A stretch of 38,471 nucleotides of DNA from Phycisphaerales bacterium (GCA_020853975.1 JADYXW010000033.1:1-38471), one strand, 5' to 3'; shown: positions 18,056-27,677, numbered from the stretch's first letter. Notes: a model not told the origin generated them from the letters alone. A program made the numbers and translations.

Positions 18056-18112
18056 ACCCCCCGTCCTTTTCCCCCGCCGGGCGCATCGCCCGACGCGGCT
18101 TCGGAGACTCCA

Positions 18113-21100
18113 ATGGCTTCCAAGGTCAACGTCAAGTTCGTCGCGATCCTCGGCACGGTCCTCGTCCTCCTCGGGGCCGGCGTCGGCTATTCCGCCTACG
18201 CCATGCTGGTAAAGAGCGCCGACGACCACGCCCGGGCCGCCAAGGCGGCCGGCGCCGAGGGCGACTGGACCACCGCCGAGATGCACGCCTCCAAGGCCGT
18301 CTCCAAGGAGAAGGCAAACCCCGAGTACGTGAAGCTCTGGAAGGAAGCGCTCGAGCACATCGTTCCCACGACCCAGGTCGCCTTCGACGACAAGCTGCAG
18401 CGCTGGTTCGGCGCCTGCCGCCAGCTCGGCGTCGTGCAGCGAGACAACATCGCGGCCCAGCGCGACTACCTCGAGAGCCGGCGCAAGACACTCATCGCCG
18501 GTGCGTTCAACCGCCAGGCGGCCGAGTTCATGGTCACCGAGTGCGACGCCTTCATCGCGATGCACTCCGGCAAGCCCTCGGGCGAGTGGGAGACCCTCCG
18601 ACGCTACCGCGGGCTCGCCCGGCTTCGCCTCCTCGCCGAGACGCCCGACGCCCGTTCTTCCGCGTGGACCGACTGCAAGGACGACTTCGAAGCCGCCCTG
18701 AAGGCCGACCCCGCCGACGGCGCCGCCGCCGTGGGCCTCGAGGGCCTTCTCCAGGGCATGGCCGCCCGTGCGACCCAGCAGGGCGACACGCAGGCCGCGG
18801 CGGACCTCGAAAAGGCCGCTGGTGAGGTCTTCACCAAGTTTCTCGCCGCAAACCCGAACAACACCGAAGTCCAACTCGCCTTCGTCCGCCGCGGGCTTGG
18901 CCAGGCGGTCCTCAAGTTCCAGGCCGACAGCAAGGCCCTGACCGACGCGGGCAAGCCGCCCCTGGACCCCGCCGAGGCCGGGCGGCGCTTCGCCGAGCAG
19001 TTCAAGGAGCCCTACGAGGCCGCGTGGGCCGGCGTCGCGGCCCTCGACCCCGCCAAGATCGATGTCGACCTGATCGCGGGCTTGCGTCAGCTCGAGGCAA
19101 CGCTCGAACCCCAGACGTCCCCCGCGCGCTGCCAGGAACTGACCCGTCGGCTGCTCGAGGCCAACCCGACCAGCGCCGACCTCATCGCCCTCCGCGCCGA
19201 CCTTCTGAGCCAGCAGGACAACTTCGCCGACGCCGCCGCGCAGCTCAAGGCGATCCTCGACCTCCCGCCCAAGGGAGTGGGCCTTGAGGGCGCCCGGCTC
19301 TTCCAGCAGAAGTCCCAGGCCCGGTTCTTCCAGGCCATGTGGGCGCTCCGCGACGCGGTGCGGGCCACGCCCGAAACGCTCGAGGCCAAGGTCGCCAGCG
19401 CAAAGTCCTACGTCGCCGCGTTCGGCACGACCGAGGCCGCAGACTCGACCCGCATGCGCCTCGCCGAGGCGTGGCTGGCGTTCGTCGAGGGCGACATGGA
19501 GAAGACCGATCGCGCCTTCGACAACCTCTTCAAGGTTCAGCAGGGCCTGGACGTCGACTCGATGCTGATCTGGGCGCAGGTCGCGGTCCGCCGGCAGCAG
19601 CCCGGCGCCGCCCGCGACCGCCTCGCCTACGCGCTGCAGATCCAGCCCCAGAACTACAACGCGACCGTCGCGCTCGCCGAGCTGCACGTCTCCCTGCGCG
19701 AATACGACAAGGCCAGGGAGATCTACGAGGGACTGGCACGCATCTACCCCGATCGCGCCGAGTTGAAGGAACGCCTGAGCCAGGTGGGCGCCGCCGCCGA
19801 CCCCACCAAGGCCGCCGACGTGAAGGACCCCGTGGTCCGCCTGCTCCTGGAAGCCGAGGGCATCAGCCGCAAGGGAGTGGTGGACACCAGCGCCGACCGC
19901 CAGATCGCCGCGCTCCTGGAGAGCGGCCTCACGGCCCACAACTGGGATCCCCGCATCGCGCAGGCCCTCGCGATGGTCTACCGCCGCCTGGGTGAGCCCG
20001 AGAAGGCCGGCAACGCTCTGCGGGACGCCTCCGCGAAGCACCCGGACAACAAGGCGCTCAAGAACCTCGCCATCGCGCTCGCCGAGCGTGACGAATACAC
20101 GATGCGCCTCAAGCTCATCGAGCTCAGCGAGCAGACGGACGTCGAGAAGGCCCTGCAGCGCTACCAGGTCGCCCGCGACTACAAGAAGGAGGCCGACGTC
20201 GAAAAGGCGCTCGCCGACCTCCAGGCGCTCGGCAAGGACAACGTGCAGGTGCTCGAGGTCTCCTTCATCGAGGCCCTGCAGAAGAAGGACCTCGACCGCG
20301 CCAACCAGCTCGCCGACGAGGCGGCCCGGCTCAACGCCGACAAGTACGAGGGCCGGACCTTCCGCGCCCGCCTGCTCGCGGCCCAGGCCCGCTTCCGCGA
20401 GGCCGCGGACCTCATGCAGGAGGTCGTGAACACAGGCGGCGCGCAGCCCGAGGCGTTCCGCCTGCTGGGCCGGTTCCTCATGGCCGACGGCCGCAAGGAC
20501 GACGCCGTTGCAAACTACCGCGTCTCGCTCGCCCGCCGCCCCAACGACCCCGAAGGCCTCAAGGACCTCATGAAGGGCCTCGTCGAGATCGACCGGGCCT
20601 CCGAAGCCCTCGCCGTGGCCCGTTCCGGCCTCGCCGGGGGCCAGGGTGATCGCGAGTTCGAGGACATCTGGCTCCGGCTCGAGCAGCAGGTGGGCGACGC
20701 CAACGTCGCCCGCGTCCGCCGAGAGCGCATCGCGACCGTTCGCGAGAACGACCGCGACAACCTCCTCGCCTTGGGCGAAATCTACCTGAGGCTCAACGAC
20801 ATCGCCAAGGCCGAGCAGATGGTCGCCCGCGTCCGCGCACTGGGCGAAGACCTGGACTCCGTGGGCCTCGAGGCCGCGCTCCTCTGGGCCTCCAACAAGC
20901 GAGCCGAGGCCGCCGGTGCCTACGACACCTTCCGCGACAAGCAGGCCCAGAACAAGCAGAAGCTGGACACGCAGATCGCCAGCGCCCGCTTCCTGTTCTC
21001 CCGCAACGACCTCGAGGGCGCCTCCCAGCGCCTTGACGCCGCACGCGCCTACCAGGACCCCAAGGCACTCGAGGCCGACAAGGCCATCACCGACCTCTTC

Positions 21101-22777
21101 ATCTTCTCCGGTGTCCCGGCCCGCGCCGTGGACGCCCTCCGCCGCATCCTCGAGGCCGGGGGCGACACCCCCGACTTCCAGTTCCGCAAGCGCCTCGTCG
21201 AGGCCCTCATCAGCCTCGGCAAGTTCCAGGAGGCCGAGACGGAACTCGCCCCCCTCCTCAAGGTCGTCCAGCCCGACCACATCAGCCTCCTCCTCAACGC
21301 CAGCATCCGGGGCGGGCTCGGCGACCCCGCCGGCCAGCGCCGCGCGCTCGACGACGCCGTTGCCAAGTTCCCCAAGGAGCCCACCGTCTTCATCCGCCGG
21401 GGCCAGTTCCTCGCCCTGAAGGACGAGACCCTCCGCGACTCCATCGCCGACTTCACCCAGGCCTCCGCCCTCGCCCCAAACATGTGGCAGACCTACCGCC
21501 TCCGTGCCGCCGCCTACGCCAAGGTCCGCGACCGCGATGGCAAGCCCACCGAAACCGATCGCGCCCTCGAAGACCTCAAGCGGGCCCTCACCCTCAACCC
21601 CTTCGACAACGATCTGCTCGTGGGCCTTGTCTCCGACCTCGTCCGCCTCGGCCGCGACCAGGAAGCCCAGGCCGCCGTCGCCGACGTCATCAAGGCCCGG
21701 CCCCGAGACCCCCTCATCTTCGTCCAGATGGGCAACCTCTTCCTTGGCGGCGGGCGCGTCACCATCGCCCAGGACTTCTTCACCCAGGCCATGGCGCTCG
21801 ACCCCAACGACGGTGTCGTCCAGCGCACGCTCGATGCGCTCCTCGACCCCCGCTCCCCCAACATCATCCGCGCCGAAGAAGTCCTCAACACCATCGGCAC
21901 CGACCGCGTCTCCAAGAACCCCGGCTTTCTCATGGCCACCGCGCGCATCCGCGCCGCCCAGAACCGGAAGGTTGACGCCAACAAGGCCGTCCTCGAAGCC
22001 GTCCGCCTGCTGGACCCGAGCAAGGAATCGCTCATGGTCCTCTGGCACCAGGACATGCAGCGCATCCAGCCCGACGCGGCCCAGCACATCGCGTTCCTCC
22101 AGGCCGCCATCAACCAGGGTGCCGTCGCGGGCGCCGCCGACTGGCTTGGCCACTTCCGCGCCGCCCTCCTCGTCCAGTCGCCCGAGACCTTCGAGGACGG
22201 CATCAAGGAGCTCGCCAAGCTCGCCCAGGGAGCCCGCCCCGAGATCGTCCGCCTCCTCTCCTACCGCCTCATGGGCGCCAAGCAGTACGAGAACCGCAAG
22301 TTCGACCTCGCCGAAAAGGCCTGGCGAGACGGGCTCGCCGCGTTCCCCAATGACCCGGAGCTCAACAACAACGTCGCGTACGTCACCGCCGTCGACCTCA
22401 ACCGCCCCGCCGACGCCATCCCCTTCGCCCAGAAGGCCCGCGACGCCGACCCGGAGAACGCCGACATCGCCGACACCCTCGCCTACGCCCTCTTCAAGTC
22501 CGGAAAGGTCTCCGAGGCCGTCGACATCTACACCGAGACCATCGACAAGAACCGCATCCGCTCCGCCCGCACGGGCGTGCACATGCTCTCGCACCTCGCC
22601 GAAGCCCTCATCACGCTCTCCCAGCAGGCCCCGACCCCCGAAGAACGCCAGCGTCTGACGAACCGGGCACGGGACTACGTGCGTATGGCCGAGAGCATCG
22701 TCAGCCAGCCCTCCGCGGCGATCGATCCCGTCGCAAAGGCAGAGTTCGAGAGAGTTAGGACGATGGTCGGTCAGTAA
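18113..22777 (+). CDS. Giant TPR-repeat protein of the exosortase/polysaccharide locus
   Basis: A 1554-residue protein. Residues about 8-32 are a single membrane helix (VKFVAILGTVLVLLGAGVGYSAYAMLV), and the rest is almost wholly helical tetratricopeptide-like repeats, predicted to lie outside the cytoplasm. Clear TPR-type stretches include TVALAELHVSLREYDKAREIYEGLARIYPD (split here only for reading: TVALAELHVSLREYDKA, then REIYEGLARIYPD), PEAFRLLGRFLMADGRKDDA and ADTLAYALFKSGKVSEAVDIY near the C-terminus. Exosortase systems of the XrtA type carry a TPR protein (PrsT); this one has the same context but is considerably longer. TPR arrays usually scaffold protein complexes, here perhaps export or sorting machinery (inference). 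The ATG is preceded by GGAGACTCC. It follows epsI by 57 bases. Confidence 0.82.
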   Translation: MASKVNVKFVAILGTVLVLLGAGVGYSAYAMLVKSADDHARAAKAAGAEGDWTTAEMHASKAVSKEKANPEYVKLWKEALEHIVPTTQVAFDDKLQRWFGACRQLGVVQRDNIAAQRDYLESRRKTLIAGAFNRQAAEFMVTECDAFIAMHSGKPSGEWETLRRYRGLARLRLLAETPDARSSAWTDCKDDFEAALKADPADGAAAVGLEGLLQGMAARATQQGDTQAAADLEKAAGEVFTKFLAANPNNTEVQLAFVRRGLGQAVLKFQADSKALTDAGKPPLDPAEAGRRFAEQFKEPYEAAWAGVAALDPAKIDVDLIAGLRQLEATLEPQTSPARCQELTRRLLEANPTSADLIALRADLLSQQDNFADAAAQLKAILDLPPKGVGLEGARLFQQKSQARFFQAMWALRDAVRATPETLEAKVASAKSYVAAFGTTEAADSTRMRLAEAWLAFVEGDMEKTDRAFDNLFKVQQGLDVDSMLIWAQVAVRRQQPGAARDRLAYALQIQPQNYNATVALAELHVSLREYDKAREIYEGLARIYPDRAELKERLSQVGAAADPTKAADVKDPVVRLLLEAEGISRKGVVDTSADRQIAALLESGLTAHNWDPRIAQALAMVYRRLGEPEKAGNALRDASAKHPDNKALKNLAIALAERDEYTMRLKLIELSEQTDVEKALQRYQVARDYKKEADVEKALADLQALGKDNVQVLEVSFIEALQKKDLDRANQLADEAARLNADKYEGRTFRARLLAAQARFREAADLMQEVVNTGGAQPEAFRLLGRFLMADGRKDDAVANYRVSLARRPNDPEGLKDLMKGLVEIDRASEALAVARSGLAGGQGDREFEDIWLRLEQQVGDANVARVRRERIATVRENDRDNLLALGEIYLRLNDIAKAEQMVARVRALGEDLDSVGLEAALLWASNKRAEAAGAYDTFRDKQAQNKQKLDTQIASARFLFSRNDLEGASQRLDAARAYQDPKALEADKAITDLFIFSGVPARAVDALRRILEAGGDTPDFQFRKRLVEALISLGKFQEAETELAPLLKVVQPDHISLLLNASIRGGLGDPAGQRRALDDAVAKFPKEPTVFIRRGQFLALKDETLRDSIADFTQASALAPNMWQTYRLRAAAYAKVRDRDGKPTETDRALEDLKRALTLNPFDNDLLVGLVSDLVRLGRDQEAQAAVADVIKARPRDPLIFVQMGNLFLGGGRVTIAQDFFTQAMALDPNDGVVQRTLDALLDPRSPNIIRAEEVLNTIGTDRVSKNPGFLMATARIRAAQNRKVDANKAVLEAVRLLDPSKESLMVLWHQDMQRIQPDAAQHIAFLQAAINQGAVAGAADWLGHFRAALLVQSPETFEDGIKELAKLAQGARPEIVRLLSYRLMGAKQYENRKFDLAEKAWRDGLAAFPNDPELNNNVAYVTAVDLNRPADAIPFAQKARDADPENADIADTLAYALFKSGKVSEAVDIYTETIDKNRIRSARTGVHMLSHLAEALITLSQQAPTPEERQRLTNRARDYVRMAESIVSQPSAAIDPVAKAEFERVRTMVGQ

Positions 22778-22936
22778 CCGCCGGGTCCGTTCGGATCGGG
22801 CAGAAGTGGGCCCGGGTATCGGACCGAAAGTACGAGCAGGCACTCCCTCAGCGGGGCCGGCGCACGCACCGTGTGCCCTAGCCCGGTGTCGGGGTTCGCA
22901 GTGCGGGACGGCCCGCGGGAAGCACAGAAGGCAGCC

Positions 22937-25141
22937 ATGAGCACGATCACAACCATCCCCGGCACCGCGTCGGCCCAGCAGCAGAGGCCGATGCCCACCG
23001 CCGCGTCGGGCGCCCCGGCGGCGACCTCCACGATCGACCCCGTCAAGCTGCTCATCAAGTACGCCTGGGTGCTCGGCGTGGCTGCCGTCATCGGCGCCGT
23101 CACCGGCGCGGGCCTGCACTTCGTCCTCAAGCGCGTCGCGCCCGTCTGGGCCTCCGCCGCGCTCTTCCAGTGCAGCCAGCCCAGCGACGACCCGACCCGC
23201 CCCAACTCCCACCCCATCAGCACCGAGGAAATGAACCGCTTCATGCTGACGCAGGTCCGCATCATGACCTCCGAGGACATCCTCCGAAAGGTCGCCGAGG
23301 ACCCCGCCATACAGAACGCCGCACCCCTCTGGTACGCCACCTATGCCAAGGACGGCGTGATTGACTCCACCCGCGCCGTCCGCGACCTGCGCAACGACGT
23401 GGGCGCCCGCATGGTCGGCGGCACCAACCTGATCGAGCTGTCGATGAAGTGGAAGGACAAGGTCGACGCCACCGCCGTCGTCGGTGCCGTCCGCCAGAAG
23501 TACATGGCCCAGGTCAACGAGGCCTCCCGCATCTTCATGGAGGGCTCCACCTCCGCCATCCGCGCCCGACTCGCCGACCTCGACCGTGAGGCCGCGACTC
23601 TCGGCGCCCAGAAGGAAAACCTGATCCAGACCCGGGGCCTTGACTCCATCGACAACCGCATCGAGTCCAAGCGCAACGAGGCCGCCGAGACCTTCGGCCG
23701 GCTCATCGAAGTCCGCCAGAGCCTCCGCGCCCGCGAGACCATGCTCCGCCAGATGGAGGCCGAGCTCCAGAACCCAGGGGGCGTCGCCTACACCGACGAC
23801 CTCCGCGAAGAGGTCGAGACCCTCCCGGTCGTCCTCGACATCCGCCGCGACCTCCAGAACCTCCAGAACTCGCTGCAATCCCTGATCCAGGCGGGCACGA
23901 GCAAGGAGCACCGCCAGTACCTCACGCTCGAGGCCAACATCCGCGCCGTGGAGCAGAACCTCAACGCCAAGCGCGACGAGGAGCTCAAGAAGAGATTCGG
24001 CTCGCAGCTCGACCAGGCCCGCAAGTCCATCGACGCGCTCAAGGCCCAGGAGGCCACCCTCGACCAGCAGAACCGCGACGCGAACCTCGCGCTGGTCGAC
24101 CTCTCCAAGGCCCAGTCGCAGCTCAACGACATGGAGAACAAGCTCCAGGGCGTCATCCGCGCCAGATCAGAGCTCAACGCCGACCTCCAGCGACTGCTCG
24201 CGAACTCGCAGCTCGCCGGCATCACCCGCGTCGAGCTCCTCCAGCCCGAGCGCATCCCCAACCAGCTCAGCTTCCCCCAGCTCAAGATGATGGTCCCGGG
24301 CGGCACCGTCCTCCTGCTCGGGCTCACCGCCGGCGTCATCTTCATCCGGGAACTCATCGACCAGCGCGTCAAGGGCCCCTCCGACGTCACCATCATCCCC
24401 CGCGCCCGCCTCGCGGGCTGGGTCCCCGACGCCGCCGAAGACCCCGCGGGCCAGGGTGCCGTCGAGACCGCCTTCCGCGACCGTCCCCGGGGCGTCGTTG
24501 CGGAGAGCTTCCGCCAGGTGCGGGGCGTCGTCTCCAAGCGCATGCAGCCGGGCGACCACCGCACGCTCCTCGTCATGTCCGGCATGCCGACCGCCGGCGC
24601 CACGACCGTCGCGACCAACCTCGGCCTCGCCTTCGCCGCCGCGGACAAGAAGGTTCTGCTGGTCGATGCCAACTTCCGCCGCCCGTCGATCCACCGTGTC
24701 TTCGGGCTTGGTGAGACCCCCGGGCTCGCCGACGTGCTCGCGAACCAGGCCGAACTCGCCAAGGCCGTCCAGGCCAGCTCTTCGCCAAACCTCGACGTGC
24801 TCACCGCCGGCTCCAAGGAGCACCGGGTGTTCGAGCGCCTCGCGGGCGAGGGTGTGGGCGCCCTCCTGGCCCAATGCCGCGCGATGTACGACCTCATCAT
24901 CATCGACGTCGCCCCCGCCGTCGTCGCGGGCGACGCCATGGCCCTCGCCCACCGCGTGGATGCAAGCCTGCTCGTCGTCCGCGCCATGGCCGACAAGCGG
25001 GGCATGGTCGCCCGTATCCGCAACGACCTGGCCGACACGCGCAGCGACCTCCTCGGCATCGTCGTCAACGGGGTACAGTCCGCCAGCGGGGGCTACATGA
25101 AGCGCAACATCCAGACCGCCCACGAGTACCACAACGACTAG
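22937..25141 (+). CDS. Polysaccharide chain-length regulator fused to a BY-kinase-like ATPase domain with a degenerate Walker A
   Basis: A 734-residue Wzc-like protein. TM1 (YAWVLGVAAVIGAVTGAGLHFVL) begins a Wzz-type region, with a long coiled coil in the middle and TM2 (MVPGGTVLLLGLTAGVIFI) at about residues 455-473. The C-terminal domain resembles bacterial tyrosine kinases, but the P-loop reads SGMPTAGATT: position 555, normally Lys, is Ala (GCC). Walker A' is VLLVDANFRRP (Asp577, Asn579) and Walker B is LIIIDVAPAVVAGDA (Asp657), both altered from the usual D-x-D and DTPP. Only two tyrosines lie in the last 16 residues. It is therefore probably not a normal kinase. ATG 22937 follows AGAAGG; GTG 22871 is less likely. 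The 159-base gap upstream has weak hairpins only. Confidence 0.85.
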   Translation: MSTITTIPGTASAQQQRPMPTAASGAPAATSTIDPVKLLIKYAWVLGVAAVIGAVTGAGLHFVLKRVAPVWASAALFQCSQPSDDPTRPNSHPISTEEMNRFMLTQVRIMTSEDILRKVAEDPAIQNAAPLWYATYAKDGVIDSTRAVRDLRNDVGARMVGGTNLIELSMKWKDKVDATAVVGAVRQKYMAQVNEASRIFMEGSTSAIRARLADLDREAATLGAQKENLIQTRGLDSIDNRIESKRNEAAETFGRLIEVRQSLRARETMLRQMEAELQNPGGVAYTDDLREEVETLPVVLDIRRDLQNLQNSLQSLIQAGTSKEHRQYLTLEANIRAVEQNLNAKRDEELKKRFGSQLDQARKSIDALKAQEATLDQQNRDANLALVDLSKAQSQLNDMENKLQGVIRARSELNADLQRLLANSQLAGITRVELLQPERIPNQLSFPQLKMMVPGGTVLLLGLTAGVIFIRELIDQRVKGPSDVTIIPRARLAGWVPDAAEDPAGQGAVETAFRDRPRGVVAESFRQVRGVVSKRMQPGDHRTLLVMSGMPTAGATTVATNLGLAFAAADKKVLLVDANFRRPSIHRVFGLGETPGLADVLANQAELAKAVQASSSPNLDVLTAGSKEHRVFERLAGEGVGALLAQCRAMYDLIIIDVAPAVVAGDAMALAHRVDASLLVVRAMADKRGMVARIRNDLADTRSDLLGIVVNGVQSASGGYMKRNIQTAHEYHND

Positions 25142-25171
25142 CCCTCCACACCACGCACCCCGAGCCCCCAG

Positions 25172-26212
25172 TTGCCCCACCCGCAGGGCGCATCATCAGT
25201 CCACCCACCCAGCCGCCCGCCCACCCGCGTGCTGATCAGCGGCGGCGCGGGGTTCATCGGCTCCCACCTCGCCGACCTCCTCCTCGCACGAGGAGACTCG
25301 GTCACCGTCGTGGACAACCTCACCACGGGCCGCCGTTCAAACCTGCCCGGCTCGCACCCACGCCTCCGCTTCATCGAGGCCGACCTCGACCACGCCCTCG
25401 CCGCTTTCGGGCCGGGCGAGACCTTCCACGAAATCTACCACCTCGCCGCTGCCGTCGGCGTCAAGCTCGTTATCGACGACCCCATCGGCTCCATCGAGAC
25501 CAACATCGAGCAGACCGCAGCCCTCCTCCGCTTCGCCGTCCGCGCCGGGCCACAGGGCACGCCCGCCCCAACCCTCATCGCGTCAAGCTCGGAGGTCTAC
25601 GGCAAGTCGGCCAAGGTCCCGTTCCGCGAAGACGACGACGTGCAGTACGGCCCGACCACCGTCAGCCGCTGGTCGTACGCGCAGACCAAGGCCATCGACG
25701 AGTACCTCGCCCTCGCCTATCACCGCACCCACGCGCTCCCTGTCGTCGCCGTCCGCTTCTTCAACACCGTCGGCCCCCGACAGGTCGGTGACTACGGCAT
25801 GGTCCTGCCGCGCTTCGTCGCCGCCGCCCTCCGCGGCGCCGACCTCCAGGTGCACGGCGATGGCTCGCAGTCGCGCTGCTTCTGCGATGTGCACGACGTC
25901 TCCGGAGCCCTCCCCTCGCTCATCACAAGCTCAGCCTGCACGGGCCGCGTGCTCAATCTCGGCTCCGACCGCTCCATTACTATCCGCGATCTCGCGGAAC
26001 TTGTCGTGCGGGTCACCGAGTCCTCATCACGCCTTGCCTTTGTCCCCTACGCCGCCGCATATGCTCGGGGGTTCGAGGACCTGCTCGTGCGGCGGCCCGA
26101 CCTCACTCGTGTGCGGGAGGCGATCGGCTTTCAGGCCCGTGTCCCGCTCGAACAGACCATCCGCGACGTCGCCGCCTCCCTGCGCGAGGGGGCGGAGAGG
26201 AGCCGCCCGTGA
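25172..26212 (+). CDS. NAD-dependent epimerase/dehydratase (sugar-nucleotide SDR)
   Basis: An extended short-chain dehydrogenase/reductase acting on nucleotide sugars. The NAD-binding motif is VLISGGAGFIGSHL, followed by VVDNLTTGRRSNL, the YHLAAAVGV segment, ASSSEVYG, and the catalytic pair in YAQTK (Tyr169 and Lys173 counted from 25172). NTVGPRQVGDYGMVLPRF and the HGDGSQSRCFCDVHDV block resemble UDP-glucose 4-epimerases and UDP-glucuronate decarboxylases; I cannot choose between them. The start is uncertain. The TTG at 25172 adds a proline-rich stretch with codons unlike the rest of the gene, and a GTG at 25229 begins directly at the first beta strand. Neither has a ribosome site. It probably supplies a precursor for the glycan of this locus and overlaps the next gene by 4 bases (GTGA). 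Confidence 0.87.
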   Translation: MPHPQGASSVHPPSRPPTRVLISGGAGFIGSHLADLLLARGDSVTVVDNLTTGRRSNLPGSHPRLRFIEADLDHALAAFGPGETFHEIYHLAAAVGVKLVIDDPIGSIETNIEQTAALLRFAVRAGPQGTPAPTLIASSSEVYGKSAKVPFREDDDVQYGPTTVSRWSYAQTKAIDEYLALAYHRTHALPVVAVRFFNTVGPRQVGDYGMVLPRFVAAALRGADLQVHGDGSQSRCFCDVHDVSGALPSLITSSACTGRVLNLGSDRSITIRDLAELVVRVTESSSRLAFVPYAAAYARGFEDLLVRRPDLTRVREAIGFQARVPLEQTIRDVAASLREGAERSRP

Positions 26213-27618
26213 CCTGGGCCTGGCAGACACCACCCGTGGTCACGCCCCCGCCCCAGGAGGTGGCCGAGCCCTCCATGCTCTCGCGTCTGGGCGTCTTTGA
26301 GGGCTACATCGGCGTCCTCATCGTCTCGTTCTGCGTCGCCTGCCTCGTCACGCCCATCCTTAGGCGCCTCGCCATCGCCAACGGCGTCATCGACCGCCCC
26401 AACGAGCGAAAGGTCCACCGCCAGCCCGTCGCATACCTCGGGGGCGTTGCGGTCTACCTCGGCCTCCTCGGGGGCGTCTTCTACAGCTACCTCTCCATCA
26501 AGTTCACGAGCCTCGTCGAGTACCACCCCTCCAAGCACCTCGCCCAGTACGAGGACGGCACCCTCCTGCCCGTCCCCATCTCGGTCGTCCTCGGCATGAC
26601 CGTCATCATGCTTGTAGGCGTGATCGACGACGTCACCGGCATCAGCCCCCGCGTGAAGATCGGGGGCCAGCTCTTCGCCGCCGCCGCACTCGCTGTCAGC
26701 GACGTGGGCGTCAAGCTCGCCGCGGGCGTGCTCGTGCCCACCTTCAAGGCCCTGGGGGTCGCTACCACCCTCGTCGCGGGGTTCGAGACCGTCATCATCA
26801 ACATCCCGCTGCCCGTCGATGTCGGCGGTACCTCCTCCATCGGCATCGACGTCATCTACTGGGTCGGCACGGGCGTCATCGCCGTCGGCGTCCTGGGCCT
26901 CTGCAACGCCTCCAACCTCATCGACGGGCTCGACGGCCTGCTCAGCGGCACCACCGCCATCTCCTCCATCGGCCTGCTCGTCGTCGCGCTCGGCCTCGCC
27001 GTCGCCGACGACGGCCCCCGCGACGCCCAGCGCATCATCCTCTGCCTGGCGGTTCTCGGCGCGTGCCTGGGCTTCCTCCCGCACAACTTCAACCCAGCCA
27101 CCATCTTCCTGGGAGACGCCGGCTCCCTCCTGCTGGGTTTCATGACCTGCGTCATCATCATGATGCTCGGCGACACGGGCAAGACCCACCTCGTCGCCGC
27201 CGGCCTCATCATCTACGCCCTGCCCATCATCGACACCACCCTCGCCATCGTCCGGCGAAAGCTCGAGGGCAAGCCCATCTCCGCCGCCGACGACCAGCAC
27301 CTGCACCACATGCTCAAGAGAACTCTGGGCGTGAAGGGCGCCGTGCTGGCGCTCTACGGCATCGCCGCCACCTTCGCCATCCTCGGCGCCAGCATCACCC
27401 TCATCCGCGCCCGGGGAATCTACTTCCTCGCGCTGCTCATCGCGGCGTACATCGGGGTCACCGCCATCAAGCTCTCCCGCAGGCGCGCCCACGAGGCCCA
27501 GATGGCCGCCCGAGAGGCCAAGGTCGCCGCGGGCCTGGCCGCACCCCACCCGGCAGAGCCCGGGGCCCCGGCCCCCACGCCCCCGGAGTCCGCGGGCGGC
27601 GCCACCTCCAAGGCCTGA
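26209..27618 (+). CDS. Polyprenyl-phosphate sugar-1-phosphate transferase (WecA/MraY family)
   Basis: A 469-residue inner-membrane enzyme with about ten or eleven helices. It transfers a sugar-1-phosphate from a UDP-sugar to undecaprenyl phosphate, the first step of many envelope glycans. The family motifs are complete: RPNERKVHRQPVAYLGGVA, VGVIDDVTG (Asp140, Asp141), NLIDGLDGL (Asp239, Asp242), FNPATIFLGDAGS and the cytoplasmic DDQHLHHML. It is longer than WecA because of an N-terminal proline-rich segment and a C-terminal alanine/proline-rich tail of about 50 residues. The GTG start overlaps the epimerase stop by four bases. It is most likely the initiating enzyme for the polysaccharide exported by this locus, though WecA-type roles elsewhere are possible. 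Confidence 0.92.
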   Translation: MTWAWQTPPVVTPPPQEVAEPSMLSRLGVFEGYIGVLIVSFCVACLVTPILRRLAIANGVIDRPNERKVHRQPVAYLGGVAVYLGLLGGVFYSYLSIKFTSLVEYHPSKHLAQYEDGTLLPVPISVVLGMTVIMLVGVIDDVTGISPRVKIGGQLFAAAALAVSDVGVKLAAGVLVPTFKALGVATTLVAGFETVIINIPLPVDVGGTSSIGIDVIYWVGTGVIAVGVLGLCNASNLIDGLDGLLSGTTAISSIGLLVVALGLAVADDGPRDAQRIILCLAVLGACLGFLPHNFNPATIFLGDAGSLLLGFMTCVIIMMLGDTGKTHLVAAGLIIYALPIIDTTLAIVRRKLEGKPISAADDQHLHHMLKRTLGVKGAVLALYGIAATFAILGASITLIRARGIYFLALLIAAYIGVTAIKLSRRRAHEAQMAAREAKVAAGLAAPHPAEPGAPAPTPPESAGGATSKA

Positions 27619-27642
27619 GCGTCGCGGAGCCGTCGCGTCCCT

Positions 27643-27656
27643 GCCCGAGCTCGGGC
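27643..27656. repeat. Perfect 14-bp palindrome upstream of parA
   Basis: GCCCGAGCTCGGGC is its own reverse complement and lies 10 bases upstream of the parA -10. It overlaps the -35 region, where an operator would act. It has no loop or T tract, so it is not a typical terminator. Confidence 0.4.
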
Positions 27657-27666
27657 GCCCCGCCCC

Positions 27667-27672
27667 TATAGT
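27667..27672 (+). promoter_or_regulatory. Predicted leaderless -10 (TATAGT) for parA
   Basis: TATAGT is followed by CGGCC and then the ATG at 27678, a spacer of 5. No ribosome site is visible between them. Confidence 0.55.
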
Positions 27673-27677
27673 CGGCC

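Noticed and set aside
17171..23911. A 2246-codon open frame on the minus strand across the EpsI, TPR and BY-kinase-like genes.
   Set aside because: It is antisense to three well-supported genes. Strong C/G bias at third positions removes stop codons from one antisense frame; its translation is low-complexity (rich in Gly, Glu, Val, Leu, Asp) with no recognisable motif.
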